A stretch of DNA of 64,000 nucleotides from an uncultured Bacilli bacterium (GTDB lineage Bacteria > Bacillota_I > Bacilli_A > RF39 > UBA660). The stretch lies in assembly GCA_934131695.1 (NCBI GenBank), contig CAKOZV010000001.1:103331-167330 (forward strand). Reading direction: 5' to 3'. This document shows, one piece after another, positions 34,684-43,647 of the stretch. Made by a program: the position numbers and the translations under genes. Within the stretch, counting starts at the first letter, position 1. Each line of letters opens with the position of its first letter. The notes below the pieces were generated by a model. That model worked only from the letters and a program-made list of their open reading frames with translations, had not been told where the DNA came from and ran no database searches.

Positions 34684-35302
34684 GAAAAGAGAAATAATTT
34701 CTAAATACTTAGATGAACTTTTTCCTAATCCTAAATGTGAACTTATCTATCATAATGATTATGAACTGTTAATTGCTATAGTCTTAAGTGCACAAACTAC
34801 CGATAAGAGAGTTAATATGGTAACACCAATCCTCTTTAGTAAATATCCTACCTTAGAAAAGTTAAGTGAAGCTCCATTAGATTCATTAGAAGAGATATTA
34901 AAACCAATCGGTTCTTTTCGAAAGAAAGCTATCTATGTTAAAGATATCGCTTATAATCTAACTACCAAATATCAAGGAGTTGTTCCAACAGATAGAGAAA
35001 AACTAGAGAAACTAAAAGGAGTAGGGAGAAAGACAATCAATGTATTCCTTAGTGAATATTATAACTATCCAGCTATTGCCGTAGATACTCATGTAGAAAG
35101 AATAAGTAAAAGACTGAAAATAGCAAGTAAGAAAGCTACAGTACTAGAAGTAGAAGAAAAATTGCAAAAGTTTTTTCCAAAAGATGAGTGGGCTAAGAGA
35201 CATTTACAGCTAGTATTATTTGGAAGATATTATTGTAAAGCAGTAAAACCTGACTGTTCAACATGCCCTTTAAAAGAGTTATGTACTGATTATAAGAACT
35301 AA
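34670..35302 (+). CDS. nth: endonuclease III (DNA glycosylase/AP lyase)
   Basis: A 210-residue base-excision repair enzyme that removes oxidised pyrimidines. It shows helix-hairpin-helix LKGVGRKTINVFL with the catalytic Lys, VDTHVERISKRL with the catalytic Asp, and a C-terminal 4Fe-4S ligand set C-x6-C-x2-C-x5-C (CKAVKPDCSTCPLKELC). The start is taken as ATG 34670 (MTKNEKREI), translationally coupled to dnaD; ATG 34664 is also in frame. A hairpin terminator follows at 35338. Confidence 0.93.
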   Translation: MTKNEKREIISKYLDELFPNPKCELIYHNDYELLIAIVLSAQTTDKRVNMVTPILFSKYPTLEKLSEAPLDSLEEILKPIGSFRKKAIYVKDIAYNLTTKYQGVVPTDREKLEKLKGVGRKTINVFLSEYYNYPAIAVDTHVERISKRLKIASKKATVLEVEEKLQKFFPKDEWAKRHLQLVLFGRYYCKAVKPDCSTCPLKELCTDYKN

Positions 35303-35337
35303 AATATGACAAAATTTGTCTATATAAGTTAATTAAA

Positions 35338-35361
35338 GTGTATTTTCTAATACATTTTTTT
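35338..35361 (+). terminator. terminator of the cca-dnaD-nth operon
   Basis: TGTATT (35339-35344) pairs with AATACA (35349-35354), followed by seven T residues. Confidence 0.7.
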
Positions 35362-35398
35362 CTTTAGTGTGTATAATTATTATAGAAAGGATAGAAGT

Positions 35399-36517
35399 AT
35401 GATAGAGTTAAGAGAAGTAAGTAAGAAATATAAAAATAATACTATTCTAGATGATATTTCTTTAACTATAGAAGATGGTAAATTAATAACACTTATTGGT
35501 GAATCCGGTTGTGGAAAAACTACTACTTTAAAAATGCTTAATAAATTAATTACGCCTACTAGTGGAGAAATATATATAGATGGTAAAAATATTAAAGATT
35601 TAAATGATATAGATTTAAGAAGAAATATGGGATATGTTATTCAACAAACAGGACTATTTCCTCATATGACTATCAAAGAAAATATTGAAATAATTGCTAA
35701 AACTGAAAAGTATCCCACTGAGAAAATTAATAAAAAAATAAAAGAAGTATTAAGAATGGTTGGTTTAAAAGAAGAAATGCTAGATCGTTATCCTAGTGAA
35801 TTATCAGGTGGTCAACAACAAAGAATAGGTATAGCAAGAGCTTTTATGACTGATCCAAAAATCATTTTAATGGATGAACCGTTTTCTGCTCTTGACCCGA
35901 TATCAAGAACGAGTTTACAAGAAGAACTATTAAAAATACAAAGTAAATTACATAAGACTATAGTATTTGTTACACATGATATGGATGAAGCCATTAAACT
36001 AGCTGATAAAATAGCAATTATGGAACAGGGAAAATTGATTCAGTATGATACACCTGAAAACATTTTAAAGCATCCAGCTAATCAATTTGTGGAGAATTTT
36101 GTTGGAAAGAAAAGAATTTGGAGTCAACCATCTCTAATTAAAGTGGCAGATTTAATGATAGAACATCCGATAACAGGTTCACCTGAGTATTCAATATTCT
36201 ATTGCCTAAATAAAATGAGAATGATGAAAATTGATAGTTTAATGATTGTTGATGATAAAGGAGTATTCTTAGGATGCTTATATGCAGAAAGTCTAAAAGA
36301 TGCTAAAACTACTAAGAAGAAAGCTAAAGACTTTATGATAAGTGATGTAGTAACAGTTAGAAAAGAAAATACTATTATAGAACTAACAAAGATAGTTAGA
36401 GAAAATAGACTAGCTAATATTCCTGTTGTTAATATGGACGGAACATTAGCTGGCTTAATTACAAGAAGTAGTTTAGTAACAGCCTTATCTCAACAATTCC
36501 TTGAGGAGGATGAATAA
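35399..36517 (+). CDS. osmoprotectant-type ABC transporter ATPase with CBS domains
   Basis: The 372-residue ATPase has Walker A GESGCGKTT, Q-loop VIQQTGLFPHMT, signature LSGGQQQR, Walker B IILMDEPFSALD and switch His VTHD, then two CBS motifs at about 255-370 (DSLMIVDDKGVFLG, NIPVVNMDGTLAGLIT). CBS-bearing ATPases of OpuA/OpuC type sense ionic strength. The start is ATG 35399 with AAGGAT upstream; an in-frame ATG at 35369 lies in the promoter region. Its stop overlaps the start of the permease gene by one base. Confidence 0.88.
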   Translation: MIELREVSKKYKNNTILDDISLTIEDGKLITLIGESGCGKTTTLKMLNKLITPTSGEIYIDGKNIKDLNDIDLRRNMGYVIQQTGLFPHMTIKENIEIIAKTEKYPTEKINKKIKEVLRMVGLKEEMLDRYPSELSGGQQQRIGIARAFMTDPKIILMDEPFSALDPISRTSLQEELLKIQSKLHKTIVFVTHDMDEAIKLADKIAIMEQGKLIQYDTPENILKHPANQFVENFVGKKRIWSQPSLIKVADLMIEHPITGSPEYSIFYCLNKMRMMKIDSLMIVDDKGVFLGCLYAESLKDAKTTKKKAKDFMISDVVTVRKENTIIELTKIVRENRLANIPVVNMDGTLAGLITRSSLVTALSQQFLEEDE

Positions 36518-38082
36518 TGGTAACATATTTTTTTGAAAATAGAGCCCAAATTTGGTCTTTATTCCTTGAACATATTGAATTAACTTTCTTTGCAGTTCTT
36601 CTAGCTATAGTTATTGGTATACCAATTGGTATCTTAATAAGTTATATTAAAAAATTAAATAAACCTATACTAGGACTAGCTAGTGTTTTCCAGGCAATAC
36701 CTAGTATGGCTCTACTTGGTTTTATGATACCATTTCTTGGAATAGGAACAGTGCCAGCCATTGTTGTAGTTGTTCTATATTCACTTTTGCCTATAATTAA
36801 GAATACAGCGACAGGAATATCTGGTATTTCTGATACGATGATAGAGTCAGCTAAAGGAATAGGATTAACAAACTCACAAATACTATTTAAAATTCAAATA
36901 CCACAAGCCCTACCTATCATTATGGCTGGAGTTAGAATATCTGCTGTTTCTGCTGTAGGACTAATGACCATGGCTGCTTTTATTGGTGGAGGTGGACTAG
37001 GATACTTAATCTTCTCTGGTATTAGAACAGTTAATAATAATCAAATCTTAGCAGGAGCTATACCAGCTTGTCTTTTAGCACTTTTTGTAGATTATTTATT
37101 CTCTATAGTTGAAAGACTAGTAACTCCAGTAGCCTTACAATTGAAAGGAAAAAATAAAGAAAAAGTATTAAAGAATAGGAAGAAAGACAAAGTAATATTA
37201 ATAGTATTTATTATTTTATTTGCTATTTTCCTAATTAGTAAAATAGATTTCCATAAAGAATCTGCTGATACTCTAACAGTAGCTAGCAAAGACTTTACAG
37301 AACAAAATATTCTTTGTGAACTATCAAGTATTTATCTTGCTAACAATACTAATATAAAGATTAATAAACAATGTAACTTAGGTGGAGCTCAGGTAGTTTT
37401 CCAAGCCTTACAAAGAGATGATATTGATTTTTATATAGATTATCTAGGAACTGATTATACCGATATCCTAAAATATGAACCAATTTCTAATGTTGATAAA
37501 GTTTATCAAACGGTTAAAGAAGAGTTTGCAAGTAAATATCAAATAGCAGTACTTTCACCAATGAGTTTTAATAATACTTACTCATTAGCAGTTACTAAAG
37601 ATTTAGCTAGCAAGTATAATTTAAAAACTATTAGTGATTTAGCAATGGTATCTAAGAATTTAACAATTTCTCCAACTTTGGAATTTGTTAATAGAAATGA
37701 TGGATTACCTGGACTGTTAAAAGCTTATAATCTAGAATTTAAAAATACTATTGCTATGGATGGTAGTCCTAGATATACTGCTCTTTTAAATAATAATAGT
37801 CAAGTAATAGATGCCTTTACTACTGATGGTTTATTAAGAAAGTTTAATTTAACAGTATTAGAAGATGATAAGAATTTCTTTCCGCCATACTATGCTGTTC
37901 CACTATTAAAAGAGAAAACTTTAGAAAAGTATCCACAAGTAGAAAGCTTAATGGCTAAACTTGGACCTTATTTAACTGATGAAGCAATGCAAGAGATGAA
38001 TTATCAAGTAGATGAAGTAGGTAAGAATCCAGAAGAGGTGGCAAAAGAATTTTTACTAGCTAATAAATTAATTGAGGAATAG
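36517..38082 (+). CDS. fused ABC permease and substrate-binding protein (OpuF/EgtU-like)
   Basis: The 521-residue chain joins an ABC permease (about 1-215; six hydrophobic segments; EAA loop SAKGIGLTNSQILFKIQIPQ) to a further membrane helix (about 228-245) and an extracellular OpuAC-type binding domain (about 255-520; TLTVASKDFTEQNILCELS, YIDYLGTDYTDIL). Fused SBP-permease proteins of this type import betaine-like osmolytes (OpuF) or ergothioneine (EgtU); the ligand cannot be chosen from motifs alone, and the CBS domains of the ATPase favour an osmolyte role. A terminator overlaps the stop codon. Confidence 0.85.
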   Translation: MVTYFFENRAQIWSLFLEHIELTFFAVLLAIVIGIPIGILISYIKKLNKPILGLASVFQAIPSMALLGFMIPFLGIGTVPAIVVVVLYSLLPIIKNTATGISGISDTMIESAKGIGLTNSQILFKIQIPQALPIIMAGVRISAVSAVGLMTMAAFIGGGGLGYLIFSGIRTVNNNQILAGAIPACLLALFVDYLFSIVERLVTPVALQLKGKNKEKVLKNRKKDKVILIVFIILFAIFLISKIDFHKESADTLTVASKDFTEQNILCELSSIYLANNTNIKINKQCNLGGAQVVFQALQRDDIDFYIDYLGTDYTDILKYEPISNVDKVYQTVKEEFASKYQIAVLSPMSFNNTYSLAVTKDLASKYNLKTISDLAMVSKNLTISPTLEFVNRNDGLPGLLKAYNLEFKNTIAMDGSPRYTALLNNNSQVIDAFTTDGLLRKFNLTVLEDDKNFFPPYYAVPLLKEKTLEKYPQVESLMAKLGPYLTDEAMQEMNYQVDEVGKNPEEVAKEFLLANKLIEE

Positions 38083-38100
38083 TTCCTCTTTTTCTTTTTT
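38074..38100 (+). terminator. terminator of the transporter operon
   Basis: GAGGAA-TAG-TTCCTC (38074-38088) followed by TTTTTCTTTTTT; the loop is the stop codon itself. Confidence 0.8.
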
Positions 38101-38141
38101 AATAAATTTGTTATAATAAGCTTGCTGTAAGGAGGTAGTCT

Positions 38142-39245
38142 ATGATTTATTTTGATAACAGTGCAACTACTAAAACTAGAAAAGAAGTACTTGATACATT
38201 TTATAAAGTTAGTGAAGAGTTTTTTGCTAATCCTAATTCTTTACATAAACTAGGACTAAAAAGTAAAAAATTAATGAAGGAGGCAGAAAGTCAAGTAGCA
38301 ACTCTTATGGGTGTAAAGAGTGATGAGGTTATTTTTACATCTAGCTCAAGTGAATCTAATAATATGGCTATAAAAGGAGTAATTGATTACTATAAACATC
38401 GTAATAAATTAGTAATTACTACCAAGTTAGAACATGCTTCAATTAGTGAGACTTTACAACAATTAGGAGAAGATATAAGTGTCAAATATGTAAAACTTGA
38501 TAAATTTGGACATATAGACTTAGATAATCTTGATACTCTTTTACAAGAAGAACCAGTCCTTGTTACTATTCATCACGTTAATAGTGAAACAGGAATTATT
38601 CAAGATATAGAGGAGATTGGTAAACTTATAAAGAAATATCCTAAGACAATTTTTCATGTAGATGGTACTCAAAGTGTTGGTAAAATACCTGTAAACTTAG
38701 ATAATGTAGATTTATTTAGTTTTAGTGCTCATAAGTTTTTTGGTATAAAAGGTATTGCTTGCTTAATCAAAAAAGAAAATATTAATCTTTTACCATTGAT
38801 ATCTGGAGGAGATAGTCAAACCATATATAGGGCTGGCACACCATCTGTTCCTTTAATTGCCTCACTTGCTAAAGCTCTTCGTTTAATATTGGAAGAGGAA
38901 GATGAAAATACTCTAAAAGTAGTAGAACTTAATAAATATTTAAGAGATCAACTAGCTAACTTAGATGTAGTTATCAATTCACCAATAGATTCCTCACCTT
39001 ATATTTTAAACTTTAGTATAATAGGTAAGAAACCAGAGACAGTTTTACATACCTTTGAACTTTTTGATATATATATATCAAGTAAAACAGCTTGCTCATC
39101 AAAAGAAGATTATTCAAAGACACTTTATGCCTTAACTAATAATATGAATATAAGTAAAAGTTCTTTAAGAATTAGTCTATCAAAAGATAATACTAAAGAA
39201 GAAATAGATACATTCATAAAAGTTTTAAAGGAGGAGATACTATAA
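38142..39245 (+). CDS. cysteine desulfurase (NifS/IscS family, NifZ-like partner of ThiI)
   Basis: A 367-residue PLP enzyme that takes sulfur from cysteine. MIYFDNSATT opens the fold, EHASI and HVDGTQSVGK hold cofactor contacts, SFSAHKFFG carries the PLP lysine, and SKTACSSKEDYS has the sulfur-accepting Cys on its mobile loop. AAGGAGG precedes the ATG. The stop codon shares one base with the thiI start, an order matching the Bacillus nifZ-thiI pair, so it most likely supplies sulfur for tRNA 4-thiouridine rather than general Fe-S assembly. Confidence 0.9.
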   Translation: MIYFDNSATTKTRKEVLDTFYKVSEEFFANPNSLHKLGLKSKKLMKEAESQVATLMGVKSDEVIFTSSSSESNNMAIKGVIDYYKHRNKLVITTKLEHASISETLQQLGEDISVKYVKLDKFGHIDLDNLDTLLQEEPVLVTIHHVNSETGIIQDIEEIGKLIKKYPKTIFHVDGTQSVGKIPVNLDNVDLFSFSAHKFFGIKGIACLIKKENINLLPLISGGDSQTIYRAGTPSVPLIASLAKALRLILEEEDENTLKVVELNKYLRDQLANLDVVINSPIDSSPYILNFSIIGKKPETVLHTFELFDIYISSKTACSSKEDYSKTLYALTNNMNISKSSLRISLSKDNTKEEIDTFIKVLKEEIL

Positions 39246-40432
39246 TGGAGAAAATGATATTAATTAAATATGGAGAATTAACTACTAAAAAAGGAAATAG
39301 AAATTTCTTTGTTAAGACTTTAAAAAATAATCTAGAAGCTAAAATAAAAAAATATGATGCTAGTATTACTATGGATTTAGCTAGAATGTATATAAGTTAT
39401 GACTCTCTAGTAGAAAAAGAAATAATAGAAGCTATAAATACTACTTTTGGAATACATTCCTATCATATGATATATACCTGTGAATCAAATAAAGAAGCAA
39501 TTAGTAAATTATTAATAGAGACAGTTTCTAAAGTTAATTTTAAAACTTTTAAAGTAAAAGTTAAACGAAGTGATAAATCATTTAGGGAAACAAGTGAAGA
39601 GTTAGCACCATATTTTGGAGGGATAGTTTTAAAAAATAAAAGTAATATAAAAGTAGATGTTCATAATCCAGAAGTACTTATTAATATAGAGATACTAAAA
39701 GAAAAAACACTGCTATATTATAATGCATTTAAAGGACTTGGTGGTTATCCAATAGGAACTCAACCTAAAGGATTATTAATGTTAAGTGGTGGAATAGATT
39801 CACCAGTAGCAGGATACCTTGCTATGAAACGTGGTATAAAAATAGAAGCTGTTTACTTTGAAGCTATACCACATACTAGTTTAGAAGCTAGAGAAAAAGT
39901 TTTAACACTTGCTAAGAAACTTGCTAAATATCAAACTGAAGTAAAAGTACATATTGTACCATTTACTAAAATCCAAGAAGAAATTTATAAAAATGTTAAA
40001 GAAGATTATGTTATTACTATAATGAGAAGAATGATGTACCGTATAATGGAGATGCTAGCTAAAAGAAATAAGTCCTATGCTATTATCAATGGAGAAAGTA
40101 TTGGTCAAGTAGCAAGTCAAACACTACATAGTATGCATGTTATTAATAATGTAACTAATTATCCAGTTATTAGACCAGTTGCTTGTTTTGATAAATTAGA
40201 AATAATAGATATAGCTAAAAAAATAGATACTTATGAAACTAGCATTTTGCCTTATGAAGATTGTTGTACAGTCTTTGTACCAAAGCATCCTGTAATTAAT
40301 CCAAGTTTAGACGAATGTATTAAACAAGAAGAAAAAATAGATTATCAAGAGATTCTTATGGATACTGTAAATAATACCTTTACTTTAAAAATTAAAAATG
40401 AACAAGAAGAAAACTTAAAAGAATTTCTATAG
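39245..40432 (+). CDS. thiI: tRNA 4-thiouridine synthase ThiI
   Basis: The 395-residue enzyme has an N-terminal ferredoxin-like region and THUMP domain (about 1-165) that bind tRNA, then an ATP pyrophosphatase domain with PP-loop MLSGGIDSPVAGY near 180 and conserved YEDCCTVFVPKHP near 340. It adenylates and thiolates U8 of tRNAs. It lacks the C-terminal rhodanese domain of the E. coli protein, as in other Firmicutes, and so depends on a dedicated desulfurase, the overlapping upstream gene. Confidence 0.93.
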   Translation: MEKMILIKYGELTTKKGNRNFFVKTLKNNLEAKIKKYDASITMDLARMYISYDSLVEKEIIEAINTTFGIHSYHMIYTCESNKEAISKLLIETVSKVNFKTFKVKVKRSDKSFRETSEELAPYFGGIVLKNKSNIKVDVHNPEVLINIEILKEKTLLYYNAFKGLGGYPIGTQPKGLLMLSGGIDSPVAGYLAMKRGIKIEAVYFEAIPHTSLEAREKVLTLAKKLAKYQTEVKVHIVPFTKIQEEIYKNVKEDYVITIMRRMMYRIMEMLAKRNKSYAIINGESIGQVASQTLHSMHVINNVTNYPVIRPVACFDKLEIIDIAKKIDTYETSILPYEDCCTVFVPKHPVINPSLDECIKQEEKIDYQEILMDTVNNTFTLKIKNEQEENLKEFL

Positions 40433-40456
40433 GTAAAAATTACCATCAAAAAAAAT

Positions 40457-40485
40457 GTATGAAATCTAAAAAAATTCACATTCTA
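40457..40485 (+). promoter_or_regulatory. forespore sigma-G/F-type promoter of the SASP gene
   Basis: GTATG (40457-40461) and CATTCTA (40479-40485) are 17 bases apart. They match the forespore pattern GHATR and CATnnTA and sit 20 bases before the SASP start codon. No sigma-A -10 box is nearby. Confidence 0.75.
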
Positions 40486-40505
40486 CTAATGTAGGAGGTG
40501 AAACA

Positions 40506-40721
40506 ATGAATAACTCAAGTAACAACAGTTCAATGAAAATGCGTGTTCCTGGTGCTAAACAAGCAATCGATAAAATGAAATACGAAATAGCTAATGAATT
40601 CGGTGTTAATTTAGGACCAGATGCTACTTCTCGTGCCAACGGATCAGTTGGTGGTGAAATCACAAGACGTTTAGTTCAAAACGGACTTAATCAAGTAAGC
40701 GGAAGTTATACTAACAAGTAA
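40506..40721 (+). CDS. alpha/beta-type small acid-soluble spore protein
   Basis: The 71-residue protein coats and protects forespore DNA. The conserved core is present: KYEIANEFGVNLGPDATSRANG and SVGGEITRRLVQ. The germination protease GPR cleaves at Glu-Ile/Phe in this region (KYE-IANEF). GGAGGTGAAA precedes the ATG. It is monocistronic, between a forespore-type promoter and a strong terminator. Codon choice is less AT-biased than in neighbours (GGTGCT, CGTGCC), as expected for a very highly expressed gene. It proves the organism belongs to a sporulating lineage. Confidence 0.96.
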   Translation: MNNSSNNSSMKMRVPGAKQAIDKMKYEIANEFGVNLGPDATSRANGSVGGEITRRLVQNGLNQVSGSYTNK

Positions 40722-40738
40722 TTATAGATAACTTAGTC

Positions 40739-40765
40739 GATAGGCTGAAAAAGCCTATCTTTTTT
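40739..40765 (+). terminator. terminator of the SASP gene
   Basis: GATAGGC-TGAAAAA-GCCTATC followed by TTTTTT. Confidence 0.9.
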
Positions 40766-40803
40766 ATGATATTTTTTGTATACTTAAGTAGTAGGTGATT
40801 AAA

Positions 40804-41940
40804 ATGTTTACTGATTATAAAGGATTAATCAATATAGATAAAGTCTTGAAAGATGAATATGATTATACGTTTAAGGGAGATTTGAAAGAATTATACAGCA
40901 TGCCTTTTATAGAAATAGAAGGAGAAGGTGTGGATGCTCTTTGTTGGATAAAATATAAAAATGATAGTTACTTATTTAAAGTTCTTCCAGACTTTGAATA
41001 TAATGTTTGGGGTGAACTACTATCAGAGGAATTTGCAAAAAGATTAAATATACCGTGTGCATCTTATAGAGCTGCCTATTTTGGTGACAAAAAAGGAGTG
41101 ATTTCCAAGCAAATGCTAAAAGATGATGAGACATTAATACTTGGTAGTGAAATATTTCAAGATTTTTTTAATCAAGAAACAAGAAATGGAAATCTAGAAA
41201 AAATATTGAAAGAAAAATTTGATTTGTATGAGATTCCTAAAGAAATGCGTAATTATGATTCGTTTAGACAAAATGATTCTGTATTTAAACGATTAAATAA
41301 TTTAGAACAAGTCTGGGATGTATTAGCTACTAGAAAAGATATTAGTGAAGAAGAATTGACTACTCTAGTTAATAGTTATACAAAAATGCTTTTATTTGAT
41401 ATTTTTACCATGCAAGCTGATAGACATCCTAATAATTGGGGAGTAGTTAAAACAGCAGATGGCAGGTACAAACCTAGTCCATTATTTGACAATAGTACAT
41501 CATTTGGACTTGGTTATCCCTTTATGGAAAGAAGAGTAGCTAATTTCAAAAATGAATTTATGAATGCTAGATTTTCTAGAGATTACCAAAGTATAGATAA
41601 TGCTATTTATAAAGCAAGTCCTAGTTTTACTCTTTCTAGTGAGAATATGAAAATTGATAAAAAAGACACATCACTAGAGATATTTAGAGATTTTTTAAGA
41701 AAAACAGGCAGTAGTTCTCTTATGTATGTAAGACCACTATTTAGTACTATTAATTCTGAAAACTTAGAACAGATAATAAAGGATGTTTCCTTAAGAAATG
41801 GCTTAGAAATGAGTGATAATTTAGAAAGTTACATTTATAACGTATTCGATTATCATCATAATAAATTAGCAACTATAATGGATAAAGAGTATCAAGGAGG
41901 TAGTAAGGATGATACAGAAAAGAGTGTCAGAAGAATTTAG
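40804..41940 (+). CDS. HipA-like kinase-fold protein
   Basis: The 378-residue protein has late motifs of the HipA/PI3K-like kinase family: DIFTMQADRHPNNWGVV near 205, with the catalytic Asp and Asn, and PSPLFDNSTSFG near 225, with the metal-binding Asp. The N-terminal part (SYLFKVLP, ISKQML) resembles the nucleotide-binding lobe. HipA phosphorylates proteins in toxin-antitoxin systems, but no HipB-like antitoxin with an HTH is adjacent. AGGTGA precedes ATG 40804. The downstream 140-residue gene overlaps it by 32 bases and may be its partner. Confidence 0.65.
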   Translation: MFTDYKGLINIDKVLKDEYDYTFKGDLKELYSMPFIEIEGEGVDALCWIKYKNDSYLFKVLPDFEYNVWGELLSEEFAKRLNIPCASYRAAYFGDKKGVISKQMLKDDETLILGSEIFQDFFNQETRNGNLEKILKEKFDLYEIPKEMRNYDSFRQNDSVFKRLNNLEQVWDVLATRKDISEEELTTLVNSYTKMLLFDIFTMQADRHPNNWGVVKTADGRYKPSPLFDNSTSFGLGYPFMERRVANFKNEFMNARFSRDYQSIDNAIYKASPSFTLSSENMKIDKKDTSLEIFRDFLRKTGSSSLMYVRPLFSTINSENLEQIIKDVSLRNGLEMSDNLESYIYNVFDYHHNKLATIMDKEYQGGSKDDTEKSVRRI

Positions 41941-42331
41941 TGGAGTAATTAAAGTATTTAAGAATAATGAAATAGAAGATAAAACAATTCTATCTTTTAT
42001 AGATACTAATTTTGAATTTTTAAAAGATAATGAAGAAGATATAGAAAAGCATCTATTCTTATTAATGAATAAAAAAGAATTATATAGTGTTTTATATGTG
42101 AATAAAGATAACTATCTATGGTCTACGTATGATGATAATAAATTCATGCCTTTTAAAAAATTATCAGATGACTTTAAAAATAATGATTATGTAGTAGAAA
42201 TGGTTATTGCCTATGCATCTTCTTATAAGATAAAAGAGGCTATTCCAGAAATAGATACTATGAATGTTGAAAATAAGGTAAAAACTTTAAAAAGTATTGG
42301 ACTAAACTCTAATGGTTATCACATAAAATAA
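41909..42331 (+). CDS. hypothetical protein coupled to the HipA-like kinase
   Basis: I do not recognise a family. The 140-residue acidic, soluble protein (MIQKRVSEEFSGVIKVFKNNEIEDK..., ending GLNSNGYHIK) starts inside the kinase-like gene behind AGGAGGTAG, a strong ribosome site, so it is clearly translated with it. Tight coupling suggests a regulator, substrate or inhibitor of the kinase-like protein. There is no HTH, so it is not an obvious HipB. Confidence 0.6.
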   Translation: MIQKRVSEEFSGVIKVFKNNEIEDKTILSFIDTNFEFLKDNEEDIEKHLFLLMNKKELYSVLYVNKDNYLWSTYDDNKFMPFKKLSDDFKNNDYVVEMVIAYASSYKIKEAIPEIDTMNVENKVKTLKSIGLNSNGYHIK

Positions 42332-42337
42332 AAATAG

Positions 42338-42367
42338 TTGGAATTTTTAGATATGTTTTGATACAAT
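42338..42367 (+). promoter_or_regulatory. promoter of the first acetate kinase gene
   Basis: TTGGAA (42338-42343) and TACAAT (42362-42367) with an 18-base spacer; AAAAAGGAGA follows before the ATG. Confidence 0.55.
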
Positions 42368-42389
42368 AGGAAAAAGGAGATGCAAAAAA

Positions 42390-43583
42390 ATGAAATTATT
42401 ATCAGTTAACGCTGGGAGTAGTTCTTTAAAGTTTCGTTTATACGAAATGCCAGAAGAGAAACTTTTAATGAAAGGAATGTTTGAACGAATTGGTCTTTTT
42501 GGCAGTTGCTATAGTATTAGAATTGGTGATGAAAAGATTAGCAAAGATGTACCATTAAAAGATCATAATGAAGCAGTTAAGATTTTATTAGATGAATTAA
42601 TAAGCAATAGAGTAATATCATCACTAGATGAAATTGAAGCTGTTGGAAATAGAGTCGTTCATGGTGGTAATAAATACTCAAAATCAGTAGAAATAACCGA
42701 TAGAGTATTAATGGAAATTGAAGAAATCAGTGATTTAGCACCACTTCATAATCCAGCTGCTTTAAAAGGAATATATGCCTTTAAGAAAAATATTCCTAAT
42801 GCTAAATTAGTAGCTTGTTTTGATACTGCTTTTCATCAAACAATGAAAGAAAAAACATATCTTTATCCAGTACCTTATGAATGGTATGTTAAGTATGATG
42901 TTAGAAAATATGGTTTCCATGGACTAAGTCATAAGTTTATAACTGAAAAAATGAGAGAAATCTTAGGAAAAAATCCAAATTTAATAATTTGTCATATTGG
43001 AAATGGAGCATCAATAACAGCTGTAAAAGAAGGAAAATCTATTGACACTTCTATGGGATTTACCCCAAATGCCGGTATAATGATGGGAACAAGGTCAGGT
43101 GATATAGATTACTCTATCCTATCATATATTATGAAAAAAGAAGAAAGAAATCTAGATTGGATGGATAGTCAATTAAATAAGAAAAGTGGTCTTGAAGGAA
43201 TTGCTGGTATGAGTGATTTAAGAGATATAGATAGAGCTTATGAAGCACGTGATGCTAAAGCCTTATTAGCACTAGATATGTATACCGATAAGATAGTCGA
43301 TTATGTAGCTAAATACTATGTAAAACTAGGAGGAGAAGTTGATGCTATTTGCTTTACCGCTGGTGGTGGAGAAAATGATGATATCATTAGAAAAGAAGCT
43401 ATCAATAAACTTTATCCATTAGGTATATACCTAGATGAAGAAAAAAATAAAGAAACAATTGTTAGAAAAGGTGTTGAAGGAATCATTTCTAGTAATGAAT
43501 CTAAAATACCAGTTTATGTTTTAGCAACTGACGAAGAGTTAATGATTGCAAGAGATACTTATAACTTATCAGTAGAAGAATGA
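42390..43583 (+). CDS. ackA: acetate kinase, divergent copy
   Basis: A 397-residue enzyme of the acetate kinase family that makes ATP from acetyl phosphate. Key residues are kept: NAGSSSLKFRLYE at the N-terminus, VVHGGNKYS, CFDTAFHQTM (Asp), MGTRSGDID (Arg) and LATDEELMIARDT (Glu). Some usual motifs differ: FHGLSHKFI replaces FHGTSHR, and FTAGGGENDD replaces the typical FTAGIGENS. A second, more canonical copy follows. The pair may be differently regulated, or this copy may prefer another acyl phosphate; neither can be decided here. Confidence 0.88.
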   Translation: MKLLSVNAGSSSLKFRLYEMPEEKLLMKGMFERIGLFGSCYSIRIGDEKISKDVPLKDHNEAVKILLDELISNRVISSLDEIEAVGNRVVHGGNKYSKSVEITDRVLMEIEEISDLAPLHNPAALKGIYAFKKNIPNAKLVACFDTAFHQTMKEKTYLYPVPYEWYVKYDVRKYGFHGLSHKFITEKMREILGKNPNLIICHIGNGASITAVKEGKSIDTSMGFTPNAGIMMGTRSGDIDYSILSYIMKKEERNLDWMDSQLNKKSGLEGIAGMSDLRDIDRAYEARDAKALLALDMYTDKIVDYVAKYYVKLGGEVDAICFTAGGGENDDIIRKEAINKLYPLGIYLDEEKNKETIVRKGVEGIISSNESKIPVYVLATDEELMIARDTYNLSVEE

Positions 43584-43611
43584 TAGAAAGATTTACATTT
43601 CTATCTTTTTT
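43582..43611 (+). terminator. terminator between the two acetate kinase genes
   Basis: GATAGAAA (43582-43589) pairs with TTTCTATC (43598-43605), followed by TTTTTT. A TATAAT at 43615-43620 just after it could start the second gene's own transcript. Confidence 0.8.
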
Positions 43612-43647
43612 AGATATAATAAAGTTGTTTTAGAAAAGAGGAATATT

